Positions 1 through 6,514 of a stretch of DNA of 7,487 bases are shown here, piece by piece. Source of the DNA: Gemmatimonadota bacterium. Its GTDB lineage: Bacteria > Gemmatimonadota > Gemmatimonadetes > Gemmatimonadales > GWC2-71-9. The notes below the pieces were generated by a model. The model was not told the origin of the DNA and ran no database searches. It worked only from the letters and a program-made list of their open reading frames with translations. How positions within the stretch are numbered: position 1 is the stretch's first letter; the number at the start of each line of letters is the position of its first letter. The stretch covers positions 1 to 7,487 of the forward strand of contig JAOTWK010000168.1 in NCBI GenBank assembly GCA_029862935.1. The letters run 5' to 3'. The position numbers and the translations under genes are program-made.

Positions 1-140
1 CGCGGTGCTAGCGCGCTGAACCGGTACTGGCGTTCAGATTCCCGGCACTGAGACTTCTCAAGTGATCGATGACGGCCTGACACGCTGGTGTTGGGCATTC
101 ACGTCAGGACGATGGGTGACTAGAAGGAGACAGTATTCCC
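1..140. other. Leader region upstream of the GH109 gene
   Basis: No complete gene lies here. On the plus strand, frame 1 is open from the window edge to a TGA at 49-51, so these 16 codons could be the tail of an upstream gene, but they are too few to identify. An imperfect inverted repeat, CCTGAC (76-81) and GTCAGG (103-108) with a 21-base loop, lies between that stop and the next start. I found no convincing -35/-10 pair: CTGACA at 77-82 has no acceptable -10 at the right distance. The region ends in a clear ribosome binding site. Confidence 0.5.
124..129 (+). promoter_or_regulatory. Ribosome binding site for the GH109 gene
   Basis: AAGGAG at 124-129 is a near-perfect Shine-Dalgarno core, 11 bases before the ATG at 141. 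It supports that ATG, which also places the twin-arginine motif at the extreme N-terminus as expected. Confidence 0.75.
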
Positions 141-1469
141 ATGATTGAGCGGCGTGATTTCATCAAAGGGGCGGCCGGTGCAGCGGTGGGACTAGCCGGG
201 ATGCCCGCGGTTCTCCGGGGCGCGGACGACCGCAAGGTTCGCGTTGGAGTGATCGGCACCGGTCTCAGGGGCAGGTCTCTGCTTGGGTTGATTCTCCAGC
301 GGTCCGACACGGAGGTACCCGCGCTGTGTGACATTGCCCCTGACGCACTGCGGCTCGCCACGGACATGGTCCAGGACGCTCGTGGGTACGAACCGGAAGG
401 ATATGGGAAAGGGGAAGAGGACTTCCGGAACCTCGTCACGCGTGACGATCTCGACGCCGTCATGGTCGCGACTCCGTGGCTGTGGCACACACCGATGGCC
501 GTTGCCGGAATGCGTGCCGGCAAGCACGTCGGCGTCGAGGTACCGGCGGCAGTGACCATCGATCAGTGCTGGGATCTCGTCAACACCTCCGAGGAAACGG
601 GACTTCCGTGCATGATGCTGGAGAACGTGTGCTATCGCCGGGATGTGATGGCGGTGCTCAACATGGTGGGGCAGGGCCTGTTTGGTGAGGTGCTACACTG
701 TCACGGTGGGTATCAGCACGATATCCGCAATGAGAAGTTCCAGCCCGGCGCCGAGTTTGGTCCAGGTGCCGAGAGTGAGGCTGTATGGCGCACCTCGCAC
801 TCGATCCATCGCAACGGTGACATCTACCCGACCCACGGCATCGGGCCTGTAGCCAACTTCCTTCGTATCGGCTACGGCAATCGGTTCGCCACTCTTACGT
901 CGACCGCCACGAAGTCCCGAGGTCTTCACGAGTATGTCGTGAAGCACGGCGGCGCCGACCATCCGAACGCTGGTATCGAGTTCGCCCTCGGTGACATCGT
1001 CACAACCGTCATCCGGACCTCAAACGGCGAGACGGTGGTGTTGATCCACGACACGAACCTGCCACGACCGTACTCGCTCAACTTCCGCGTGCAGGGTACC
1101 AGAGGGATTTGGATGAGCGACAACCGATCGATCTATCTCGAGGGGACGAGTCCCGAGTGGAATCGATGGGAGCCATTTGAAGCGTACCAGGAACGATATG
1201 ATCATCCACTGTGGAAGCGTTTCGAGGAGGATGCCACCGGTGCCGGTCATGGCGGCATGGACTTCTTCGTGGTGCGGGCGTTCGTGGAATCCGTCAAGCG
1301 ACGCGTACCGCCGCCGCTGGATGCCTATGCCGCGGCAACGTGGAGCGTCATCAGCCCGCTGTCTGAGCGGTCAATTGCGCAGGGAAGCGCGCCAGTCGCG
1401 TTTCCGGACTTCACAGGAGGTCGCTGGACCAGGCGGCCGTTCACGTTCGGAAAGAGTGACGAGTTCTAG
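141..1469 (+). CDS. Tat-exported GH109-type glycosidase (Gfo/Idh/MocA fold; probable alpha-N-acetylgalactosaminidase)
   Basis: A 442-residue protein, usual length for exported GH109 members. These enzymes hydrolyse a terminal alpha-GalNAc through a redox mechanism with tightly bound NAD. The N-terminus carries a twin-arginine signal (ERRDFIKG, residues 3-10) and an Ala/Gly-rich hydrophobic stretch ending near residue 27. A Rossmann segment follows with GxGxxG at 39-44. The EKP motif of sugar dehydrogenases reads EVP here (133-135), losing the lysine, as I recall for GH109. Further family blocks are ENVCY (161-165), GLFGEVLH (179-186), YPTHGIGPV (229-237), GGMDF (371-375) and GSAPV (415-419). 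Tyr229 and His232 of the YPTHG block appear to match active-site residues of the characterised enzyme. Export by Tat fits a protein that folds around NAD first. It heads a plus-strand cluster, with the next gene 33 bases downstream. The fold and family are fairly secure. GalNAc specificity is inferred, because related proteins may act on other sugars. Confidence 0.85.
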   Translation: MIERRDFIKGAAGAAVGLAGMPAVLRGADDRKVRVGVIGTGLRGRSLLGLILQRSDTEVPALCDIAPDALRLATDMVQDARGYEPEGYGKGEEDFRNLVTRDDLDAVMVATPWLWHTPMAVAGMRAGKHVGVEVPAAVTIDQCWDLVNTSEETGLPCMMLENVCYRRDVMAVLNMVGQGLFGEVLHCHGGYQHDIRNEKFQPGAEFGPGAESEAVWRTSHSIHRNGDIYPTHGIGPVANFLRIGYGNRFATLTSTATKSRGLHEYVVKHGGADHPNAGIEFALGDIVTTVIRTSNGETVVLIHDTNLPRPYSLNFRVQGTRGIWMSDNRSIYLEGTSPEWNRWEPFEAYQERYDHPLWKRFEEDATGAGHGGMDFFVVRAFVESVKRRVPPPLDAYAAATWSVISPLSERSIAQGSAPVAFPDFTGGRWTRRPFTFGKSDEF

Positions 1470-1491
1470 CGTAGCACCGTGCGACCAAGGC

Positions 1492-1495
1492 GAGG
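1492..1495 (+). promoter_or_regulatory. Ribosome binding site for the phosphodiesterase lipoprotein gene
   Basis: GAGG at 1492-1495, preceded by AAGG at 1487-1490, sits 7 bases before ATG 1503. This favours ATG 1503 over the in-frame GTG at 1479 and over ATG 1521, whose only purine stretch is one base away. Confidence 0.6.
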
Positions 1496-1502
1496 TGTAG
1501 GC

Positions 1503-2426
1503 ATGCACATTCAGCGGAGAATGGCGAAGCTCCGGCAGTTCGGGAGCCTCTTGGTCGGCGCGCTGGTATTGGCCTGCGCGGACAGTGGTGTCGAAAAGAA
1601 GGTCTTGCTGATCGGGTTAGACGGTGTGCGAGTCGATGTTCTGGCCCAAGCAGCAACACCGACGATCGATTCGCTCATTGCAGAGGGAACGTTTAGCGAC
1701 GAGGCGCTCACCGGTGAACCCACGGTGAGCGGCCCGAGTTGGTCGTCGATGCTCATCGGGGTCTGGCCGGCGAAGCATGGCGTCCATGGAAACAACTTTG
1801 AGGGAAACGCTTACGACTCGTTCCCGGACTTTCTGACTCGACTCGAGCGCCTCGACTCGAGGTACGGTACGCTGGCCGTTCTCGACTGGCCCCCGTTGGG
1901 AACGGGTGCCTCCGGAGGTCCGCTCGTCAGTGATGCGGTCGACCGTAAGATCAACGTGAACGGTGACGAGTTGGGATACGTCGCTGCCGACTCGGTCACC
2001 ACCCGGGTCGCTGCCGAGCTCCTCGAAGAGTCTGATGTCGACGCGGCGTTCGTGTATCTGGGTAACATCGACGTTGTCGGCCACGAGACCGGTTCTCTGT
2101 CCGACGAATATCGCGCGGCCATCGAGGCTGCCGATCGCCAGGTGGCGGCACTTGTGAGTGCTATCCGCCGCCGATCTACCTACGACCGAGAAGATTGGCT
2201 CATCCTCATGAGCACCGATCACGGCCGACGCGACGACGGAGGGCACGGAGGTCAATCGATCGAAGAGCAAACGATCTTCTATCTTGCCGCCGGCCCCTCG
2301 GCGGTTCACGCTACTGCGATGACCCCACCCCGCATCGTGGACGTGGCAGTGACTGCGCTTGCGCATTTGGGTGTGGAGATCGACCCGACATGGGATCTGG
2401 ACGGCGTCGTCGTCGGACTGCGCTGA
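1503..2426 (+). CDS. Lipoprotein of the nucleotide pyrophosphatase/phosphodiesterase (alkaline phosphatase superfamily) family
   Basis: A 307-residue protein from ATG 1503. The N-terminus has basic residues, a hydrophobic core and a lipobox ending LVLAC, so Cys25 should be lipidated. Ala at +2 suggests outer-membrane sorting in a Gram-negative. The remainder has the metal-binding plan of type I phosphodiesterases: Asp40 in IGLDG, a predicted nucleophile Ser76 in PTVSGPSW, Asp190 and His194 in NIDVVGHETG, Asp239-His240 in STDHG, and His248 in GGHGG. By alignment to the family pattern, Ser76 takes the place of the Thr found in many eukaryotic members. All expected zinc ligands seem present, so I infer an active two-metal phosphodiesterase, pyrophosphatase or phosphatase. 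The substrate is unknown; nucleotide sugars, phosphodiester-linked glycans and phospholipid headgroups are all possible. It lies between a glycosidase and a sugar kinase on the same strand, and its 3' end overlaps the kinase gene, suggesting co-transcription. Confidence 0.85.
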   Translation: MHIQRRMAKLRQFGSLLVGALVLACADSGVEKKVLLIGLDGVRVDVLAQAATPTIDSLIAEGTFSDEALTGEPTVSGPSWSSMLIGVWPAKHGVHGNNFEGNAYDSFPDFLTRLERLDSRYGTLAVLDWPPLGTGASGGPLVSDAVDRKINVNGDELGYVAADSVTTRVAAELLEESDVDAAFVYLGNIDVVGHETGSLSDEYRAAIEAADRQVAALVSAIRRRSTYDREDWLILMSTDHGRRDDGGHGGQSIEEQTIFYLAAGPSAVHATAMTPPRIVDVAVTALAHLGVEIDPTWDLDGVVVGLR

Positions 2427-3625
2427 GTTCCACCGCGACGGATCTCTTCGCCCAGACGTTCGGGGGCGCACCGACGCACCGCGCTCATGCCCCGGGGCGG
2501 GTGAACCTCATTGGAGAGCACATCGATTACGCGGGACTTTCGGTGTTTCCCATGGCGGTCCAGCGGGGGATCACGGCCCACTTCCGACCACGCACTGATA
2601 GAACGGTCCGCGTCCTGAACCTGAACCGGAAATACGACCGTCGCACGTTTACGATCGATGACTCATTCACTCCATATACGGATGGGGATTGGGGCAACTA
2701 CCTGAAAGCGGCTGCGCAGGAGCTGGAACGTGATCACGGCCCCCTTTCCGGCATCGATGCAGTGATTGAGTCGTCCCTGCCTGTAGCCGCTGGTCTCAGC
2801 TCGTCCTCGGCGCTCGTAGTGAACATCGCCGTAAGCCTCCTCCATGCATCGGGCGTTACCGTCAACACCAGCAGACTCGCCGAGCAGTTGGCGGAGGCTG
2901 AGCAGTTCGTGGGCACTCGCGGCGGTGGCATGGATCAGGCAATCTGCTTGGGTGCGGTCGCGGGGTGCGCATCGATCGTGGAGTTCGATCCGCTCCGCTT
3001 GACACCCGTCGACGTCCCCCGCGATTGGCATTTTGTCATTGCTTCCACCCGCACGCCCGCAGAGAAAGCGGGTGCCATGCAAGAGGCCTACAACAGTCGT
3101 CGACGTGCCACGGAAGAGGCGCTGTATGCTGTCATTGCCCATCTCGATACGCCCCGTGGCGTCAGTTCGTATCGGGAGCTCCTCGTGGAGCTCGCTCGGG
3201 CTGACATCCATGAGATCGCGCACCACGTGCTGGGCGGCACCCTTCTCAAGCGCTTTCGCCATGTCGTGACGGAGGCTGTACGGGTCGAAGCAGCGGCGCA
3301 GGCGATGGGCGCTAGAAACCTCGAACGATTTGGGGTGCTCATGAACGAGTCCCACGTGAGCCTGCGGGACGATTACCAAGTGAGCACGCCGGAGTTGGAC
3401 CAATTGACGGAGATCGCGTGCGAGGCAGGTGCCGCGGGAGCGCGGCTCACTGGCGCCGGATTTGGGGGGTGCGCGGTGGTGCTTGTCGACGCGCCGCGCG
3501 TGACGCACGTGTGTCAGGCGCTGCGTGAGGGCTTCTACCAGGCTCGGCAACTCGTTGGATCAATCGACGATTACCTCTTCGTGGCCACGCCATCGGGCGG
3601 TGCCACCGTGACGGCACTCAGCTGA
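2390..3625 (+). CDS. Galactokinase-family GHMP kinase (galactokinase or N-acetylgalactosamine 1-kinase)
   Basis: A 411-residue cytoplasmic kinase that transfers phosphate from ATP to the C1 hydroxyl of galactose or a relative. GHMP and galactokinase blocks occur in order: GRVNLIGEHIDY (36-47), the ATP-binding PVAAGLSSSSAL (131-142), GGGMDQ (178-183) with Asp182 as likely catalytic base, and TGAGFGGC (354-361). The MNESHVSLRDDY block (318-329) is also typical. HIDY, SVFPMA (51-56) and GGGMDQ resemble human GALK2, plant and yeast galactokinases more than bacterial GalK, which typically reads HTDY and GIMDQ. This leaves galactose and GalNAc both possible. The start is uncertain. ATG 2390, with GGAG at 2375-2378, is the last ATG/GTG/TTG before the conserved region and gives a 37-base overlap with the phosphodiesterase gene. 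It adds five successive arginines that look like overlap-frame sequence. CTG 2423 overlapping the upstream TGA is the alternative, giving 400 residues. The frame extends upstream to 2195, but that part is a shadow. Confidence 0.88.
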   Translation: MGSGRRRRRTALSSTATDLFAQTFGGAPTHRAHAPGRVNLIGEHIDYAGLSVFPMAVQRGITAHFRPRTDRTVRVLNLNRKYDRRTFTIDDSFTPYTDGDWGNYLKAAAQELERDHGPLSGIDAVIESSLPVAAGLSSSSALVVNIAVSLLHASGVTVNTSRLAEQLAEAEQFVGTRGGGMDQAICLGAVAGCASIVEFDPLRLTPVDVPRDWHFVIASTRTPAEKAGAMQEAYNSRRRATEEALYAVIAHLDTPRGVSSYRELLVELARADIHEIAHHVLGGTLLKRFRHVVTEAVRVEAAAQAMGARNLERFGVLMNESHVSLRDDYQVSTPELDQLTEIACEAGAAGARLTGAGFGGCAVVLVDAPRVTHVCQALREGFYQARQLVGSIDDYLFVATPSGGATVTALS

Positions 3626-5384
3626 ATCCCACACGCGGGAACGTCCGAAACAGTCCGACCCCCGCCACCACGACGACCGTCACACAGAGCATCGCGTAGG
3701 CCGTCTGACCGTAAATGAAGAATCCTGTTCCGAAGAGCGCAGCGTACACGACGGCGCAGCCAAGGAACCACGCGAGAAACGCGGCCGCAATGCTCTCCCC
3801 CGCTCGCGAGCGCGAGGTGTCGACCGCTCGGCGCCAACCGCGGCTGAATGGTTGAATGCGATCGTAGAATGACTGCAGCGTCTCACGATTGGCCGGACGT
3901 GTCGCAAGTGTGATCGCGATCCAACCCACGGTCGTGATCACGACTCCGAGGACGAGTCGAAGCGACGGATCGATCACGGCGAACCCCAGCCCTTCATGCA
4001 CGAACTCGAAGTACACGGCGATTGTGAATGAGATCACCATGGCTGCAATCTCACTCCACGCATTGATGCGCCACCAGAACCAGCGGAGGAGAAAGATCAG
4101 CCCGGTGCCGGCGCCGATCTGCAAGAGAATGCGGAACGCCTGCAGAGCATTCTCGAGCCAGAGCGCAACGAGAGCCGCACCGACCGTGAGCAGGATGGTG
4201 GCGATGCGTCCAACCGCGACGTAGTGGCGCTCGTCACGGTCTGCCACCACGAATCGTCTGTAGAAGTCGTCGACGACATACGAGGCGCCCCAGTTGAGAT
4301 GGGTCGAGATGGTCGACATGTATGCGGCTGCCAGCGAGGCTACCACGAGCCCCAAGAGACCGTGTGGCACGAACACCAGCATGGCAGGGTAGGCAAGGTC
4401 GTGTCCGACGATTGAGGGATCGAGTCCTGGAAATCGCGCCGTGATGGATTCGAGGCTCGGAAAGACGAGGAGCGAGGCGAGAGCCACGATGAGCCAGGGC
4501 CACGGCCTGAGTGCGTAGTGAGCGATGTTGAACCAGAGCGTCGCGGCCATGGACTCCTTCTCGTTCCGTGCGGCGAGCATGCGCTGCGCGATGTACCCAC
4601 CACCGCCCGGCTCCGCACCCGGATACCACGTACTCCACCACTGGACCGCGATCGGCACGATGAAGACGGCAGCCGCTGTCCGCCAGTCGCTGAAATCGGG
4701 CAGCAGTGAGAGTTTGTCGCTCAGAGCCGGATTGGCGACGAGCCCGCTCAGGCCTCCGACGGCCGGCTGTTGCAGTGCAAAGTGTGCGGCTGACAACGCG
4801 CCGATCATCGAGATCACGAAGAGCAAGAGGTCCGTTACCACGACGCCCCAAAGCCCCGACGTCGCCGAGTAGAGCGCCGTTGCCGTGCCAGCGATCAAGA
4901 CCGTTGTGTATTTGTCTAGGCCGAGCAGGACGCCGGAAATCTTGATCGCTGCGAGCGTCACGCTCGCCATGATCACGATATTGAAGAAGACGCCGAGGTA
5001 CAGCGCGCGGAACCCGCGCAGGAAGGCTGCGGGGGCACCTGAGTATCGGAGCTCGTAGAAGCCGATGTCCGTGAGCGCGGCGGAGCGACGCCAGAGCTTG
5101 GCGTAGAAGAACACCGTGCACATGCCGGTGATGAGAAACGCCCACCACATCCAGTTTTGACTCACCCCGCCAGTGCGAACCAAGTCGGTCACGAGGTTCG
5201 GTGTGTCCGTCGAGAACGTGGTGGCTACCATTGAGGTCCCGAGCAGCCACCACGGAAGTTTCCTACCGGAGAGGAAGAACTCCTGGGTCCCGCGCCCAGC
5301 CCGGCGCGCGAAGATGACCCCCACGGAAACCACGACGGCTCCATAGATGGCGATGACTAGCCAATCGACGTTGACGAGCTGCAT
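3618..5384 (-). CDS. SSS-family sodium/solute symporter (probable sugar importer)
   Basis: A 588-residue inner-membrane protein rich in hydrophobic segments, consistent with the 13 to 15 helices usual in the sodium:solute symporter family. Family landmarks include the first helix (about 8-25), the loop EFFLSGRKLPWW (35-46), TSMVATTFSTDTPN (50-63), and the late signature LAAAYMSTISTHLNWGASY (351-369), where the serine/threonine-rich stretch corresponds to the Na+ site region. A charged linker at about 495-530 precedes two final hydrophobic helices (about 533-555 and 560-579). The ATG at 5384 is chosen because the additional upstream 37 codons overlap the nucleotidyltransferase gene and contain no family sequence. 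It lies 2 bases after the TAA of that gene, with only a weak CAGG upstream, so translation is probably coupled. Its 3' end overlaps the convergent kinase gene by 8 bases. The transported sugar is not readable from sequence; context suggests a hexose or N-acetylhexosamine. Confidence 0.9.
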   Translation of the reverse strand: MQLVNVDWLVIAIYGAVVVSVGVIFARRAGRGTQEFFLSGRKLPWWLLGTSMVATTFSTDTPNLVTDLVRTGGVSQNWMWWAFLITGMCTVFFYAKLWRRSAALTDIGFYELRYSGAPAAFLRGFRALYLGVFFNIVIMASVTLAAIKISGVLLGLDKYTTVLIAGTATALYSATSGLWGVVVTDLLLFVISMIGALSAAHFALQQPAVGGLSGLVANPALSDKLSLLPDFSDWRTAAAVFIVPIAVQWWSTWYPGAEPGGGGYIAQRMLAARNEKESMAATLWFNIAHYALRPWPWLIVALASLLVFPSLESITARFPGLDPSIVGHDLAYPAMLVFVPHGLLGLVVASLAAAYMSTISTHLNWGASYVVDDFYRRFVVADRDERHYVAVGRIATILLTVGAALVALWLENALQAFRILLQIGAGTGLIFLLRWFWWRINAWSEIAAMVISFTIAVYFEFVHEGLGFAVIDPSLRLVLGVVITTVGWIAITLATRPANRETLQSFYDRIQPFSRGWRRAVDTSRSRAGESIAAAFLAWFLGCAVVYAALFGTGFFIYGQTAYAMLCVTVVVVAGVGLFRTFPRVGFS

Positions 5385-5386
5385 GG

Positions 5387-6292
5387 TTAGGTCAAGCCTG
5401 TTGAAAGACGATCGGGATACTTGCCCCGAGCGATGAGTTGGGCGATTTGCCTCTTCACGATGGCCGTGTCGTCGGGAAATGTCATGCCGAACCACTGCTC
5501 GTCTGTTCTCAGAACCCGCAACCGGACCTTACCGGACCGCACCTGCTCATTTAGCGCCGAGCTGAGAAGGAACTCGGCAGTCGGATCCGCACCGCTGTGA
5601 GCGAGGAAGTCGTCGAATTGGCCGCGCAGTGCTGCGACCACGGTCGAGTTGAGGCCCCAGAGGTTCATGGACACCCGTTCATGGCCGCGAAGGCGGTGGG
5701 ACTGCCCGTGCAGATCGGAACCGACGATCGCGTCCCCTTGCTTCGTGAGACCTCGAAGCTCCGTGAGTCCGGTGAGCATTCCCTCCCCGTCATGGTCGCA
5801 AACGCCACGCGACACACCTCCGAACGGAGAAAGCGTGGCCCCAAGCTCGTATCCGACCAACGCTGCCGTGTCCGGCTCTCGTGAAAAGTGGCCGTGCAAC
5901 TGACGGTAGCCTCCCGCGCCATAAAAGTCGTCGGCGTTGATCACGGCGAAGGGGCTACTCAGTACTGTCGCCGCCGTCAGCAAGGCGTGGGCGGTTCCCC
6001 ACGGCTTGACCCGATTGTCGGGATGTGCAAAGGCGGGCGGGATTGCGCTCAGCTCCTGAGCGAAGGTCGCGACGGACATGAGATCACCGCAGTGCTGCCG
6101 GACATGGTCCTCGAACCTGCGCTCCAGTCCCGGCGGCACGACGAGCGCCAGGCGGGAAAAGCCCGCTCGCGCTGCATCGTAGACGGAGTACGTGAAGAGC
6201 GCGGCGCCGTGCGGTCCCACGGGTTCGAGTTGCTTCAGGCGGCCATAGCGACTGGCTCGGCCCGCGGCCAGCACGACCAGTGTGAGATCCAT
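5387..6292 (-). CDS. Sugar-1-phosphate nucleotidyltransferase (NDP-sugar pyrophosphorylase-like)
   Basis: A 301-residue cytoplasmic enzyme of the NTP_transferase fold, which joins a sugar 1-phosphate to an NTP, releasing pyrophosphate. The nucleotide-binding signature is LAAGRASRYGRLKQLEPVG (8-26), with the usual Gly, Arg and Lys positions. Then come KPWGTAHALL (96-105), the metal-binding INADDFYG (118-125), SMNLWGL (208-214), AEFLL (239-243) and WFGMTFPDD (267-275). The NADDFYG and WFG(M/V)T blocks mark an uncharacterised subfamily seen beside sugar kinases, distinct from RfbA and GlmU; there is no C-terminal acyltransferase domain. Length is that of a single-domain enzyme. The ATG at 6292 is the natural start because the signature begins within eight residues, although no strong Shine-Dalgarno precedes it. 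It is the first gene of a minus-strand pair with the symporter, 2 bases apart. With the nearby kinase, it could activate an imported sugar as UDP-GalNAc, UDP-Gal or similar. Substrate and nucleotide are unproven. Confidence 0.85.
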   Translation of the reverse strand: MDLTLVVLAAGRASRYGRLKQLEPVGPHGAALFTYSVYDAARAGFSRLALVVPPGLERRFEDHVRQHCGDLMSVATFAQELSAIPPAFAHPDNRVKPWGTAHALLTAATVLSSPFAVINADDFYGAGGYRQLHGHFSREPDTAALVGYELGATLSPFGGVSRGVCDHDGEGMLTGLTELRGLTKQGDAIVGSDLHGQSHRLRGHERVSMNLWGLNSTVVAALRGQFDDFLAHSGADPTAEFLLSSALNEQVRSGKVRLRVLRTDEQWFGMTFPDDTAIVKRQIAQLIARGKYPDRLSTGLT

Positions 6293-6514
6293 GCTCGAAG
6301 ACGGAATGGTTGCTGAGTCCTTGTGCTGTTAGCTATGCTAGCGGGCAGACTGGAGATATGCTCGAATGAGCCGAATTGCAACCTGTCCCGGCGACATGCG
6401 GTGCTGACCGCCGCTCCCTGTCCGCGCCTACCGAAGCAGGTGGTGACAATGCACGCGAGCCCGAAGGCATCAACAGAGCATCAGCTTCGAAGGCAGTGCA
6501 GGAGAGTAAAAGCC
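6293..6514. promoter_or_regulatory. Divergent intergenic region, presumed promoters for both flanking units
   Basis: This 222-base stretch separates the starts of the nucleotidyltransferase/symporter unit and the GH125 gene, so promoters for both should lie within or near it. On the plus strand, TTGCTG (6310-6315) and TATGCT (6334-6339) are 18 bases apart and partly match a sigma-70 promoter, but only at 3 and 4 of 6 bases. TAGC-TAT-GCTA is a hyphenated palindrome overlapping that -10. The nonamer ATGCTCGAA occurs at 6291-6299 and again at 6358-6366. A perfect 5-base-pair hairpin, GCGGT-GCTG-ACCGC, lies at 6398-6411 without a T tract. I see no independent small gene. An in-frame ATG at 6449 could extend GH125 by 22 residues. 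Confidence 0.45.
6501..6506 (+). promoter_or_regulatory. Ribosome binding site for the GH125 gene
   Basis: GGAGAG at 6501-6506 lies 8 bases before GTG 6515 and decides for that start. The competing upstream ATG 6449 has AGGTGG at 6438-6443, 5 bases away, which is less like a consensus site. Confidence 0.55.

Noticed and set aside
141..1469. Reading the first gene as an ordinary sugar dehydrogenase
   Set aside because: The EKP lysine is replaced (EVP at 133-135) and several GH109-specific blocks, including YPTHGIGP and GSAPV, are present.
2195..2389. N-terminal extension of the kinase frame to 2195
   Set aside because: It is Arg/Cys-rich, unlike any galactokinase N-terminus, and overlaps conserved phosphodiesterase motifs such as STDHG.
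1617..2471. Long minus-strand open frame of 284 codons opposite the phosphodiesterase gene
   Set aside because: It lies entirely over recognised coding sequence and has no recognisable domain; such antisense frames are common in high-GC DNA.
2663..3550. Minus-strand open frame of 295 codons opposite the kinase gene
   Set aside because: The plus strand shows all galactokinase motifs over the same span; the antisense product is Arg/His-rich and matches nothing known to me.
4234..5253. Minus-strand open frame of 339 codons in a second frame of the symporter gene
   Set aside because: It is an arginine-rich out-of-frame reading of a clear membrane transporter.
6398..6411. Hairpin GCGGT-GCTG-ACCGC as a terminator
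   Set aside because: The stem is only 5 base pairs, no T tract follows, and no gene ends toward it.
6449..6514. Separate small gene or longer GH125 N-terminus from ATG 6449
   Set aside because: It is in frame with GH125 and has no stop of its own. The extension would push the twin-arginine motif about 28 residues inward, and GTG 6515 has the better ribosome binding site.
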